Below, in pieces: positions 27,812 to 38,000 of a stretch of DNA of 64,000 nt. The stretch lies in contig CAKZRU010000112.1 of assembly GCA_937146725.1 (NCBI GenBank), forward strand, positions 62,001 through 126,000, written 5' to 3'. The notes beneath the pieces are model-generated. The model did not search any database. It was not told the DNA's origin and saw nothing but the letters and a program-made list of their open reading frames with translations. A program made the translations under genes and the position numbers. How positions within the stretch are numbered: the first letter of the stretch is position 1; each line of letters starts with the position of its first letter. Source of the DNA: an uncultured Myxococcales bacterium. Lineage in GTDB: Bacteria > Myxococcota_A > Bradymonadia > UBA7976 > VGTA01.

Positions 27812-28459
27812 ATGAATCCAAACTCCTTAACAAATATAGACTTTAGTCCTGCGGCTGAAAGAAATCGTCAGCCAATTTGGGCCTTAATGAGTTCTTGGAT
27901 TACGAAAATCAAAAATGATCATCAATTAGAGCAGATCGATTGCTTAGAAATCGCTTCAGGTACAGGACAGCACAGTGCTTTTTTTGCGAGTCAGTGCAAA
28001 GATCTGATCATGTGGCCAAGTGATCAAAGTCTAGAAAGAGCGACAAGTATTATGGGGTGGGCGCAAGCATCTCAAGTCAGTGAGCAAGTTCGTCCTTTAC
28101 ACTTATTAGATGTCAGTCAAACAGAGCAATGGCCCAAGCGTTTATTTCCGGTCATTTACTGTGCAAATATGGTTCATATTTCACCTTGGAGTTCAGCACA
28201 AGGTCTCTTTAAAGGGGCAGGAGAGCATTTGGTAGATCAAGGCATACTGATTATGTATGGTCCTTATCGCTTTGAAAACCAAGAACTCGCGCCCTCAAAT
28301 CAAGCCTTTGATATAAGTCTAAAACAACGAAACCCACTGTGGGGTATCCGAGACTTGAGCGCTCTTGATGAGCTGGCACAGCAAGCAAAGTTAAAGCGTG
28401 TGAATGTTTACGACTGTCCGGCTAATAACCATCTATTGGTTTTTCAAAAAGAGGAGTAA
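27812..28459 (+). CDS. DUF938 SAM-dependent methyltransferase-like protein
   Basis: The 215-residue soluble protein has the DUF938/UPF0585 pattern: FSPAAERNRQPIW at the N-terminus, then the SAM-binding LEIASGTGQHSAFFA and later YCANMVHISPWSSAQGLF. The family (human METTL26 type) is a class I methyltransferase fold with no established substrate. AGAGGCGAG precedes the ATG. It lies 37 bases after the MopE-like gene on the same strand and may be co-transcribed with it. The family call is firm; the reaction is unknown. Confidence 0.88.
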   Translation: MNPNSLTNIDFSPAAERNRQPIWALMSSWITKIKNDHQLEQIDCLEIASGTGQHSAFFASQCKDLIMWPSDQSLERATSIMGWAQASQVSEQVRPLHLLDVSQTEQWPKRLFPVIYCANMVHISPWSSAQGLFKGAGEHLVDQGILIMYGPYRFENQELAPSNQAFDISLKQRNPLWGIRDLSALDELAQQAKLKRVNVYDCPANNHLLVFQKEE

Positions 28460-28477
28460 GCCATACTCGTGCTGATT

Positions 28478-28509
28478 CGAGAGGTGAGTCAGTCAATCCC
28501 TCTCGTTTA
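28478..28509. terminator. Stem-loop between two convergent genes
   Basis: CGAGAGG (28478-28484) pairs perfectly with CCTCTCG (28499-28505) across a 14-base loop and is followed by TTTATT. It lies between the DUF938 stop and the stop of the opposing lipoprotein gene, so it could serve the plus strand or both strands. Confidence 0.55.
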
Positions 28510-29886
28510 TTGAGCAGCAGGCATACACACCATAGCTCCGCCTACATCTGTACATTGATATTGACTTGGACAGTCACTATTGGTTTGGCAAAAAGCCGTA
28601 CAACGATTTAGGTTTGAGTCATCTTCATCGACTAGGCAGGTTGTTGATAAACACTGCTCTACACCTTGATCTGACAAGGGACAGGTTGAGCCGGCAAAGG
28701 GAATACAGACCTTGGGTCGCGTTGGATCTCCGGTATCTCCTAAGGGAGAGCAAGCAAAGCCATTAGGGCAATCATTTCGATTGGCACAGGTACAAGTACA
28801 ATAGCCCTCTTGTTGGTTAAAAGCATTAAGGCATACGGCAATATCTGCCTCATTTCGGTTGGCCGGTACCGGACACACACCACCGCAGGTTAACGCATCT
28901 CCAGTTGGGCATGCATTCACTTGGGGGATTTCAACACATACAGTTTGCTCACTGCCACCAACTTGACCACAGCGATAGCCAATCGGACACTTATAATCAT
29001 TTTCACAGGCCATAGTACACACGGGCTGTGGTGAGGTCCAAGGCACTACATTAGAAGGAGTTAAGCATATTCCGGAAGTACAATCGTTAGGATTTTCGCA
29101 AGGAAAGGCTGTTTCATTAGGCACGCAAACACCTACCACACTACCGGGAGGTGGCAGTTGACTGGGCGTATCGGGGCAAAGGTCACTCGCAGGACTTACT
29201 TGAGCTTGCAAGCAAGTGTCAATACTCGGGCAATCACTATCTTGTTCACAGCCTGTTGAGCAGGTTCGTCGTCTTTTCATTTTATTAGTAACACAGTAGC
29301 CACTTGCACAGTCACTAGGGCAATTACAATCATCACCGTATGCGCCTGTGCCTATCTGTACTTCGGTGCCACTAGTCATTTCGGTGCCACTAGTCATTTC
29401 GGTGCCACTGGTCATTTCGGTGCCACTGGTCATTTCGGTGCCACTAATCACTTCGGTGCCACTTGTCATTTCGGTGCCACTTGTCATTTCGGTGCCACTT
29501 GTCATTTCGGTGCCACTGGTCATTTCGGTGCCGGCTGGAGGAGAAATAAGTTCACTAGGTGGCACGCACATAAGAGTTCGGCGGTCACAGACCTCTTGAA
29601 AAGGACTACATTCTTCATCGGTTCTACAGACTTCGGGACGGGTATAACAAACGCCTTCAAAACATTTAGCGCCTACATTGCAGTCCGTACTGACTCTACA
29701 CTCCAAACGACATTTATTTTCGATACAGCGTTCAGGGATGGGGCATTCGGTATGATATGAACAACTATTTGTATCAGTATCCTGATCATCGCAGGCATAG
29801 GAAAGAATAAATAGACAGAGGATCGCCAATTTAATGAATCGCGAGTCTAACTTTAGGGGCATAGGTAATAGATGCATAGTTGCCAA
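28507..29886 (-). CDS. Cys-rich lipoprotein with SGTEMT repeat linker
   Basis: 459 residues with a lipobox (LSYAC), followed by small disulfide-rich modules of the type CxxDxDCP...C (for example ECRVSTDCNVGAKCFEGVC and CENPNDCTSGICL). The modules are interrupted at about residues 117-176 by a linker of ten six-residue units (SGTEMT with variants). Such EGF/EB-like Cys modules are common in secreted deltaproteobacterial proteins and usually have binding roles. It stands alone, with the divergent small membrane protein gene next to it. Start choice among Met1, Met4 and Met9 is uncertain. No catalytic motif is visible. Confidence 0.75.
   Translation of the reverse strand: MATMHLLPMPLKLDSRFIKLAILCLFILSYACDDQDTDTNSCSYHTECPIPERCIENKCRLECRVSTDCNVGAKCFEGVCYTRPEVCRTDEECSPFQEVCDRRTLMCVPPSELISPPAGTEMTSGTEMTSGTEMTSGTEMTSGTEVISGTEMTSGTEMTSGTEMTSGTEMTSGTEVQIGTGAYGDDCNCPSDCASGYCVTNKMKRRRTCSTGCEQDSDCPSIDTCLQAQVSPASDLCPDTPSQLPPPGSVVGVCVPNETAFPCENPNDCTSGICLTPSNVVPWTSPQPVCTMACENDYKCPIGYRCGQVGGSEQTVCVEIPQVNACPTGDALTCGGVCPVPANRNEADIAVCLNAFNQQEGYCTCTCANRNDCPNGFACSPLGDTGDPTRPKVCIPFAGSTCPLSDQGVEQCLSTTCLVDEDDSNLNRCTAFCQTNSDCPSQYQCTDVGGAMVCMPAAQ
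29360..29539 (-). repeat. In-frame 18-bp repeat, ten copies
   Basis: Ten head-to-tail copies of an 18-bp unit (plus-strand ATTTCGGTGCCACTNGTC; the last diverges) encode the SGTEMT linker. Copies differ mainly at one or two bases, which suggests recent expansion. The length is a multiple of three, so copy-number change would keep the frame. Confidence 0.92.
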
Positions 29887-29936
29887 CCGCTTTGTGAGCC
29901 GAGTAAGATTTAAGTGATAAAAAAGGTTGTTAATAC

Positions 29937-29996
29937 TGTTCTAATGACTAGTGTTCTAGTTGCTAATGTTCTAATTTCTAATGTTTTAATGACTAT
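29937..29996. repeat. 15-bp TGTTCTAATNNCTAR tandem repeat, four copies
   Basis: Four diverged copies lie in the 365-base divergent spacer 29887-30251. The same spacer holds a short hairpin, AATCCC-TAAA-GGGATT, at about 30080-30095, followed by ATTTTTG. No promoter stands out. Confidence 0.75.
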
Positions 29997-30251
29997 GATT
30001 ATATCGTCATTACTTAACTAGAGTCTTGCTTGAAAAGACATAAGTCAAGCTTGATAAAGCCAAACGATTTTAATCCATCAATCCCTAAAGGGATTATTTT
30101 TGATTTTAGTGCTTGCTTTTCAAAAAAAGCTGACTATATGTCCCCGCTCGCTGAGCAGTATTTTCTGAGCAGTGACCAAAGTTACTTAGAATGAGTTTTA
30201 AATAACTATGGAATTTAGACCCTCTTTGTTGTGCACCTAAGGAGGTGTATT

Positions 30252-30575
30252 ATGAGAGAAGTAAACATTATTGATGTACTTCAGATTTCTTCGGTTTTAG
30301 CCGGTTCTCTTGTGGGCAGTCCTAAAATTGCAAGTCGCTTACCCAAGCAACGGGCGATTGGATTTATGTTTGTTGGGCTTGGCTCACTATGTGCATTTAT
30401 TGCACAAGTATATGTAGGCCTTTATATTCTTTCTTTATCGAGTTTTATTTGGCTTGGTTTTTCGCTCAAAGGTGTACTTGTTAACTTGCCTAGAGAAACG
30501 CAGGATAAGTACTTGGATCTGCTGAGACGTTTTTATTTTCGCAAAGGTAAAAGACTAGTCAGAACTCTCACTTAA
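30252..30575 (+). CDS. Small two-span membrane protein
   Basis: 107 residues from the ATG at 30252, chosen because a near-perfect Shine-Dalgarno AAGGAGGTG (30239-30247) lies just upstream; GTG 30231 is in frame but has none. Two hydrophobic segments (about residues 33-52 and 57-77: AIGFMFVGLGSLCAFIAQVY, YILSLSSFIWLGFSL) are followed by a basic tail (RRFYFRKGKRLVR). No known family. The strong ribosome-binding site implies high translation. A Roadblock-like gene follows after about 100 bases. Confidence 0.6.
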   Translation: MREVNIIDVLQISSVLAGSLVGSPKIASRLPKQRAIGFMFVGLGSLCAFIAQVYVGLYILSLSSFIWLGFSLKGVLVNLPRETQDKYLDLLRRFYFRKGKRLVRTLT

Positions 30576-30674
30576 GTCGTATTCCCTTTGATTTATCTAT
30601 AAGTCTTGCGAAATGTACTAATAGTGATTATCGCTTAGTCTCGACTTTCAATATCTTGATAAAGTGTGACTAAT

Positions 30675-31097
30675 ATGAGTTCTATTCAACACTCTACCGA
30701 TCCTTTTTACACGATTCTTTCAGAACAGCTCCAAGCGATTCGAGGTGGTTTGTCAGTAAGTTTAACAGATCGCCGTGGTGACTTGATTGCAAAGGTGATG
30801 CGATCTCAAGCAGAAGGCGCACCCAGCGAGGATGAGTTATCCTTGATCCATGTTTATGGCCAGCTCGCTTATCAGCAAGCACCAAGTGCTTTGGAAAGCT
30901 TAAGTGTAGAACGTGGTACGCATAAATGGTTTGGACATCGGATCATAGTTGACACCGATCTATATGATCTGTGGTTTGTTTGTGTTAATAACGCGATAGA
31001 GGGCTCAACGCATGCCGAAATGGAACAGCACATACAAAGGCTCGAAAAAGAACTCTTAGTCCTTTTAAAAGGCCATTCTCATACAACTGAGAGGTGA
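30675..31097 (+). CDS. Roadblock/LC7-like small protein
   Basis: 140 residues from ATG 30675 (GTG 30666 is also in frame; neither has a strong ribosome site). The central part, SEQLQAIRGGLSVSLTDRRG followed by DLIAKVM, then LYDLWFVCVNN and a C-terminal helix, resembles a Roadblock/LC7 (MglB-like) fold. Such proteins regulate small GTPases of the MglA/Rab type. No GTPase gene is in the window. The neighbouring pseudouridine synthase starts three bases after its stop, so they share a transcript. The fold call is tentative. Confidence 0.55.
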   Translation: MSSIQHSTDPFYTILSEQLQAIRGGLSVSLTDRRGDLIAKVMRSQAEGAPSEDELSLIHVYGQLAYQQAPSALESLSVERGTHKWFGHRIIVDTDLYDLWFVCVNNAIEGSTHAEMEQHIQRLEKELLVLLKGHSHTTER

Positions 31098-31100
31098 ACG

Positions 31101-31868
31101 GTGAGTAAGCAAGCACAAAGTTTACGTCTTGATCGTTTATTAGTCAGCCGAGGGCTAGGCAATAGACGAGATATGCAAAAGCTCATTCGTCGAGGTTATG
31201 TCTTATGCAAAGATGAAGTTCTTAAAGACCCAAGTATGCAAGTATCTGTACAAGCAAGCTTGATAGTGGATGGAGAACTAAGTGAAGCCTTACCTGAATT
31301 GATTGCTTATCATAAGCCACTACATCAATTAAGTACCTTGCGAGACCCCTGGGGAAGAAGTGGCTTAGATTTTGTTTTACCACAACAATGGCGTGAGTCA
31401 TTACATCCTGTAGGTAGATTGGATGCTGATACAAGTGGCTTATTGCTCTTTAGTTCTAGTGGTACATTAACTCAATTTCTTTTGCATCCTAAACGCTTAC
31501 TTCCAAGACGCTACCGAGCCGTTGTGGCGGGGCTCCCTAAAGACTTAGCGCAAAGCTTACATAATGGCGTAGAAACAAGCTTAGGTGTATTTACGGCGAC
31601 TCTTGATCAGCAAGAAGTATATGAAGAAGCCCAACATCGTGATTTGGTTGAGACAGATGTTGAATCGCAAGAAGCTCAGGGTGTTGTTTGGCTAAGTGTT
31701 ACTGAAGGTAAACACCGGATGGTACGTCGGATGTTACATAATGCTGGAGCTTCTGTCTTAGCTTTACATAGAGAGTCATATGGAGCGATTGAGTTAGGGG
31801 ATCTTAAAGTAGGTGACTACAGGCTTGTCACAGAAGAAAGCTTACAAGCGCTTAAAACAAAGCGTTAG
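31101..31868 (+). CDS. RsuA/RluB/E/F-family pseudouridine synthase
   Basis: The 255-residue enzyme begins at GTG 31101 behind GAGGTG. An N-terminal S4 RNA-binding domain (LRLDRLLVSRGLGNRRDMQKLI) precedes the catalytic domain. The latter has the active-site Asp in HPVGRLDADTSGLLLF, RRYRAVV and the KHRMVRRMLHNAG motif. The family isomerises specific uridines in 16S or 23S rRNA; sequence reading alone does not say which site. It is the last gene of a short plus-strand run, and the 14-bp repeat array begins about 70 bases after its stop. Confidence 0.93.
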   Translation: MSKQAQSLRLDRLLVSRGLGNRRDMQKLIRRGYVLCKDEVLKDPSMQVSVQASLIVDGELSEALPELIAYHKPLHQLSTLRDPWGRSGLDFVLPQQWRESLHPVGRLDADTSGLLLFSSSGTLTQFLLHPKRLLPRRYRAVVAGLPKDLAQSLHNGVETSLGVFTATLDQQEVYEEAQHRDLVETDVESQEAQGVVWLSVTEGKHRMVRRMLHNAGASVLALHRESYGAIELGDLKVGDYRLVTEESLQALKTKR

Positions 31869-31938
31869 TCATTTGCACTTTAATTAAACGGTACGGGCTG
31901 ATAGTGGAAATCAACAGACTTGATATTTTCCGATTTGG

Positions 31939-32358
31939 TATTTCCGATTTAGTATTTCCGATTTAGTATTTCTGATTTAGTATTTCTGATTTAGTATTTC
32001 TGATTTAGTATTTCTGATTTAGTATTTCTGATTTAGTATTTCCGATTTAGTATTTCTGATTTAGTATTTCTGATTTAGTATTTCTGATTTAGTATTTCCG
32101 ATTTAGTATTTCCGATTTAGGATTTCCGATTTAGGATTTCCGATTTAGGATTTCCGATTTAGTATTTCCGATTTAGTATTTACGATTTAGCATTTCCGAT
32201 TTAGTATTTCCGATTTAGTATTTCCGATTTAGTATTTCCGATTTAGCATTTCCGGTTTAGGATTTCCGATTTAGCATTTCTGATTTAGTATTTCTGATTT
32301 AGTATTTCTGATTTAGCATTTCCGATTTAGCATTTCCGATTTAGTATTTCCGTTTTAA
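31939..32358. repeat. Thirty tandem copies of a 14-bp unit
   Basis: The array holds exactly 30 head-to-tail units of TATTTCYGATTTAG (420 bases), with no spacers; an extra 15-base relative precedes it. Variants (CT versus CC in the middle; first base T, G or C) occur in runs, the sign of local duplication. It fills most of the 597-base gap 31869-32465 between the convergent ends of two genes, so it is not a promoter element. The unit length is not a multiple of three and the array encodes nothing evident. Confidence 0.97.
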
Positions 32359-32465
32359 TATTTCATAAAAATAACCTAAGGTGTTGATGTGATTGGTTTT
32401 TTTATTTTTAGTTTTTCTTGGTTTTGATCAAAGATGATCTTGGTTATGCGTTGTTTATTTGTACA

Positions 32466-35033
32466 TTAAACCTTTAAGGCACCACGATTAATCTTACCAA
32501 GATGGGTTTTAGGAAAACTTTCAAGAATAATAATTTGCTTTGGTAGTTTGTAGCGATCTAGTTTGCTCTCCAAAAACTTGGTGATTTTTGTGCGTGTTTG
32601 TTCTGCAGAATCAGAGAAACTAGGTTTGATTGTTACAAAAGCAAAGAGTTTCATTAGACCATTTTGGTCCGCTCGACCAACAACAGCACACTCTTGAACC
32701 CATTCTGATTTCATCAACTGGTCCTCAACTTCTTTGGGAGAAGCAAACTTTCCGGCAACCTTTATCATGTCATCACTACGTCCACAAAAGGTATAAAAGC
32801 CATCTTGATCTTTAATCATAAGATCGCCCGAAGCATACCATTCACCTCGAAAAGCCTTTTGACTAGCCTCAAATTGTTGCCAATATCCCAAGGCTCTTGC
32901 TCCACCTTTAACCCACATCACCCCAGGTGAACCAATGGGAACCTCTTGGGAAAGTTCATCCGGATTACGAAGTGAAATCTCAAAACCTTGCACAACTTTT
33001 CCTAAGGTACCTTCCCTTCTAAATCGTTGATCATGTGGGTGGTTGGTGAGAAAAATATGCCACATTTCGGCTGTGCCAAGTCCGTCACAGAGGGGGGCAT
33101 CGTATAATGCCGACCAAGCTTCTGATAAACTTGAAGGTAAGGCTTCACCTGCTGAGGTAACAACACGTAAGCAAGATAGATCTTGCTCGCTCGCTGACGG
33201 GTGCTTAACCATACGATTAATCAGGGTAGGTACATTAATCAAAATCGTTGGTTTATGCTGTTTAATCAGCTCAAAAAGGGTATCTGGGGTGGGACGGTCT
33301 GCAAATAATATGGTGGATCCTCCGGCACTTAACGGAAAGATCAAGTTTGCTCCGGTTGCATACCCAAAATAAAGTTTGGGTACAGAAAGCGTTCTATCAT
33401 CCTTAGAATAGCCCAAAACGCCCAAGGCATAATATTCGGTTGTATATAAGAAGGAACGATGAGGTTGCACAATCGCCTTAGGGCGACCTGTGGTTCCACC
33501 TGAAAAAAGCCAGACAGCTGGATCATCACAATGTGTTTTAGCCGGTGGGTTTAGCGTTTTAACGATGGTTGGGTATTGAGGTAGGTCTTGGCGTTGTGAT
33601 CCTTCGACAACCATACAATGTGGAACTGGTGTTTTCTCATCAAGTTGGGCAATTGCATGTTTAATACATTGTTCAGCTTCTCCCTTTTCAACAACGATCA
33701 AACAAGCTCGGCTATATTCAATCAGCTCGGCAACTCTCTCTGTTTCTAAATCGGGGTTAATCATCACAGCAACAGCACCATGTCTGATGGTTGCCATCCA
33801 TGCACCAACAAAATCAGCACTATCTTTAACCGAGATTAAAACTCTTTCTTCCGGTTTGACTCCAAGATCAATAAGTTTAGTTCGATATGCTTCAGTGTGA
33901 TAATATACCGATACATATGTCCAGTTACCTTCAGGACATATCAGTGCTGTTCGATTTTCTTGTCCTTGCAATAGATGAACATCAAGCAGGCGCTCAGTTA
34001 GATTTATAAACTCTGGTGTGTCTCTTGGTTGATGAATGAGTGGGATATGTTCTCTAAGTGAATCATGAGAAGTGTGACTTTGACCAACTTGTGGAGCATC
34101 TATAGGATTTGAACTCAATGCACTCACCTGTTCTAAAGCCTCATGATATTCAGTCATCACTTGATCGACTATGTTTTGAATTGACCCGCTTTCGTTAATT
34201 TGACCAACCCCATGACCCGCACTCCATATATCTTTCCAACGTTTACGTGGTGATTCCCGAGTTCTAGGTCCTTTTTCGGGCAGACTGTCAGTTAAAAAGT
34301 TAGCATGGATTCCACTTACATCATCAGTGTAGGTGATCTGCTCTGGATTTGCAGCTTGTACCATTTGCTTATAACCATCTGAGGCTGCACATTCATCAGC
34401 AACAATAAAGCGTGTACCCATGTAGCATAGCTCGGCACCCAATGATAATGCAGATAGAACTTGTGCGCCAGTACTGATCGCTCCGGCGGCAACCACTGGA
34501 ATATTAAGTGAAGATTTGAGCCATGGTATGAAGGCAAAAGGAGAGAGTGTCCCCCCATGACCGCCCGCTCCGGCAGATACCCCAATGATCGCATCGACAC
34601 CGGCAGCTTGTGCTTTGAGCGCATGCTTCAAGCTGATCACATCATGTAGCACAATCATACCATGTCGATGAGCCTCTTGAACAATCTCGGTCGGGTCACC
34701 ATAACTCGTAATCAATACTTTAACCCCATGATCTATGCAGGCATGTAAATCTGCTTTACGGCGTTCAGGATCAGTTAAGCCAATGGTTAAATTAATCGCA
34801 AACGGCTGATTGGTCGCTTGACTGACTTCATTAAGCATGGCCTTAAAGTCTGCATGACTTCGGCCATTGAGGGAAGGCATTGCCCCCAAAATACCCGCAT
34901 TTGCCGAAGAAACTAACATTTCAGGAGTCGAAATAAGAAACATCGGTGCACTGACTAAAGGATATTTCAACCCAATCCTTTTTGAGAGTGGTGTTTCAAT
35001 CGCACAAGGACGTGTACAGTGTGAGTCTAACAT
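32466..35033 (-). CDS. Nitronate monooxygenase fused to benzoate-CoA-ligase-like enzyme
   Basis: 855 residues from ATG 35033 (AAGGAG upstream). Residues 1 to about 300 are a nitronate monooxygenase/2-nitropropane dioxygenase-type FMN barrel: YPLVSAPMFLIST, GVSAGAGGHGGTLSP with the conserved His, PVVAAGAISTGAQVLSAL and GTRFIVADE. Residues about 335-855 are an ANL-superfamily acid-CoA ligase with the P-loop LFSGGTTGRPKAI, the SAGEALP and GLGTAEMWHIF motifs, ASGDL, FCGRSDDMIKVAGKF and the C-terminal Lys in THLGKINR. The sequence resembles benzoate-CoA-type ligases. The fusion would let a flavin oxidation and a CoA activation act on linked substrates. No stop or frameshift separates the halves. 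The pseudokinase gene precedes it by 50 bases. Confidence 0.88.
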   Translation of the reverse strand: MLDSHCTRPCAIETPLSKRIGLKYPLVSAPMFLISTPEMLVSSANAGILGAMPSLNGRSHADFKAMLNEVSQATNQPFAINLTIGLTDPERRKADLHACIDHGVKVLITSYGDPTEIVQEAHRHGMIVLHDVISLKHALKAQAAGVDAIIGVSAGAGGHGGTLSPFAFIPWLKSSLNIPVVAAGAISTGAQVLSALSLGAELCYMGTRFIVADECAASDGYKQMVQAANPEQITYTDDVSGIHANFLTDSLPEKGPRTRESPRKRWKDIWSAGHGVGQINESGSIQNIVDQVMTEYHEALEQVSALSSNPIDAPQVGQSHTSHDSLREHIPLIHQPRDTPEFINLTERLLDVHLLQGQENRTALICPEGNWTYVSVYYHTEAYRTKLIDLGVKPEERVLISVKDSADFVGAWMATIRHGAVAVMINPDLETERVAELIEYSRACLIVVEKGEAEQCIKHAIAQLDEKTPVPHCMVVEGSQRQDLPQYPTIVKTLNPPAKTHCDDPAVWLFSGGTTGRPKAIVQPHRSFLYTTEYYALGVLGYSKDDRTLSVPKLYFGYATGANLIFPLSAGGSTILFADRPTPDTLFELIKQHKPTILINVPTLINRMVKHPSASEQDLSCLRVVTSAGEALPSSLSEAWSALYDAPLCDGLGTAEMWHIFLTNHPHDQRFRREGTLGKVVQGFEISLRNPDELSQEVPIGSPGVMWVKGGARALGYWQQFEASQKAFRGEWYASGDLMIKDQDGFYTFCGRSDDMIKVAGKFASPKEVEDQLMKSEWVQECAVVGRADQNGLMKLFAFVTIKPSFSDSAEQTRTKITKFLESKLDRYKLPKQIIILESFPKTHLGKINRGALKV

Positions 35034-35086
35034 CAAACCTTCTCCTTAGTTAAACTGAGTCATGTATAATAATGAAATGAATAGAA

Positions 35087-38000
35087 TTAAGTCAGATCTT
35101 CATCAGAGCTGACAGAGTCAAAGGGACTAACCGGCAATAAAGGGCGGACAACCCGAAAACCAATATGGCTTCTTTTTTGGCTTGCAGAGCATTTGGCTCT
35201 TGCACTAACGCGAGCATGGATTTCGGGTCTTTTCCAACCACCGCCTCTAATCACTCGCGTATCAATGAGTGTCCACTCTTCAGAAAGTTGGTAACAAGGA
35301 TCAACAGTATTACGTGTATAATGTCTTAAACCATCAGAACACCATTCGGCGACATTTCCGCTCATATCATATAAACCCCATGCATTAGGCTTAAGTTGGG
35401 CAACCGCTTGAGTTCCTTCTTGACCGGCAGGACTGCCCCAAGCCACATCACGCCAAACTTTTGAGCCAGCAAAGACAAGCACTGTTCCGGCTCGGGCTAC
35501 ATATTCCCATTCGGCTTCTGTGGGCAAACGATAACCACCGGAGTTTAGGCGACAGCGTACCCAAAGTTTTTTTGGCGGAGCCTCTTTGACTTTTTCTAAC
35601 TGATAACGTCTTTTCGCTTTTTCCTCGAGCTCTTTTTCACTTTCATTCAAGATTTGCCGACGACGCTCATCCAAAGACTCATCTTTTTCCACTTCGGCTG
35701 AAAGTTGTAGTTGCTCAAGTTCATCAGAATCTTTGGAAACAAGATCTTGAGGATTTGTTTCATCTTCAAGCTCTGCAGTGTCTTGATCAGGCTCAGAGGA
35801 TTCAGAGGTTTCCTGATCATCAGTCTTATTTACAGACTCATCATCAGTCTTATTTACGACTTGTTCTGGTGTACTCTCTACCGATTCTGATTCTTGTATC
35901 TTTTGACTGTTAGACTCTTGCTCATCTTGCTGTTTTTTAGCTTGTCGCAACGCCTTTATGTGAGCAAAGTATGAGCCATCTTCCTCATCATCAACTTGTT
36001 CATCATCCGCTTCAATAACAGGGACTTCTTCTTTAAACTCATAAACTTCCTCTAAGCCATCTAAGCGTGATAAATGGTTACAAAACTCAGCGGCTTCTTT
36101 CCAAGAAAGCTGCTCTACGGGTGCATGCCAATTGGGGAAGTAGCTTGGATTTATACCCATTAAAGCCGCATATAACCCTTGTGTAATAGGCGTTTGTGAA
36201 ACCAATAAAGGACGACTAATTGTCACTACATGTTGAGGACGTTCAATTCTTAGGACATCGGGAGCATGACTATGAGTGCCCATAAAAAAGTCACCTTGAG
36301 GTGCATAGCAAAACTTTAAGGGAATTCCTTCAAAAGTGATTGTATGAATGGTTCCCGGAGCCTCAGCAATAGAACCCTTTAATAAATAGGGGTTAATCGT
36401 TGGTGAACGCCGACGAGATTGATGTGTTGGTACCGGTGTATCAGTGGGATTTAAATCTCGTTTTTTAACTAGAGAGCGACGAGGCGAACGAGGGGTGCTA
36501 GGTTTGGTAGCAGCTATTTCATTATGAGCGCTATTTGTTGCTTCCTCTTGAGCTTGAGCTTGAGCTTGAGCTTTTTCATCTTCACTCGCTTGTTGAGCTA
36601 AAGCCGCTGTGACGACTTGTTCAATTTCGTCAACCTGTTCCCAAGGCACCCATTCTTGTAAATGGTTTTGCCAAATACGATGATGAGATTTTGGCTTTGC
36701 TATAATCAGAGCAACCGCTTCCATCAGTTTTAGATTTTCACGTTCTCCAAACTCACCACGATAGTCATAAACAATTTTTAGCTTTTGTAATGCATCCGAA
36801 AAACTGAACAAGCTAGGATAACGATCTTCATGATTAGGCGCTGTACTTTGTGTTAAAATATCATGAAAGGATTTAGGAAAGTCATCAAGTTTGAACCAAG
36901 GTGTTTGAGTGAGTGCCGGGTGGCTTTCACTAGACTTCTTTTGGTTGAGATATGAAAAGATCTCGGCCCATTCGCTTTCCCAATCAAAGGCGACCGGATT
37001 TAATGCATAAGCAAGGGTCATCCCTAAAGAGTAGATATCGCTTTGGGTGCTATATTGAGCACTTTCCCAAACTTCCATAGGCATAAACATACGACGCCAA
37101 GGACTGTGATCACTACTTGCTCGCCAACCTTCAATACCCGAGCGGTGAACACCCCAACGGGTTAAAACAACTTGTTCTTCAGAGTAAAAGATTATGTTTT
37201 CTGGTCTAATTTGTCTGTGCAATAAACCCTGTTTTTCAGCTTTAAGAAGGGCTTCACACATCTGTAAGAAGAAGGCTCGGGCTTGGGCTTCGCTCAAAGG
37301 GCCACATCTTTCAATTCGGTCGACCAAAGATTCGCCATAAACATAGGGATAGGCCATAAACCAACGACCGGTTTCCGGATCGACTCCCCAATCTTGAATA
37401 TTGGCAATATGTGGATGTTGTGTACTACTTAAAATCAATGCTTCTTGCTGGGTAGTATTAGACCATTCTCCCTCAGCAAGTGGACTGATTTCTTCGACAC
37501 ATCCATGCATATTAGATTGATCAACAGCTCTCCATAAGCCATCACCTAAAAGCTCTTCTAGCTTCCACTTGCGCTGACCTACCACAGATTCAGCAATTAA
37601 AGGTTCTGGAATAATAGGCGCTTCACATAAAGAACATAGCTGTTCAATAGAATCAAAGGCAGCAGAGATATGTTTAAAAAGTGGATTATGCTCAGAGGCA
37701 TTAATAAAGGCCTCTAAGTCTTCAGGTTCCCCCTCAGGAAATAAGGATTGATGTAAAACAAGAAACGCACGTCCCCAACGGCCCAAGATAGCCCATTTCA
37801 TCGCCTGATGAAGACCGGCAGCATAGCGTTCGCTTACCTCATCAAGAAAGAGTGGCAATTCAATACTTTCGGCTTCTAAATCATAAAGAAGCCACTGTTG
37901 CTCAATTAAACCAATTAAGCGAAGCGCTTCTGACCATTGTGAGTTTAAAATCGCCAAAGCCCATTTAATAAGCGCCATTCTCATGCGGTCTGTAATTAAA

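Noticed and set aside
29348..29599. Plus-strand frame made of VPLVIS repeats
   Set aside because: It is the antisense of the 18-bp repeat that encodes the SGTEMT linker.
30080..30095. Terminator hairpin AATCCC-TAAA-GGGATT
   Set aside because: It sits between divergent genes, where a terminator has no obvious transcript to stop, so I left it unassigned.
31939..32358. CRISPR array
   Set aside because: The units are 14 bases with no spacers between them, and there are no cas genes.
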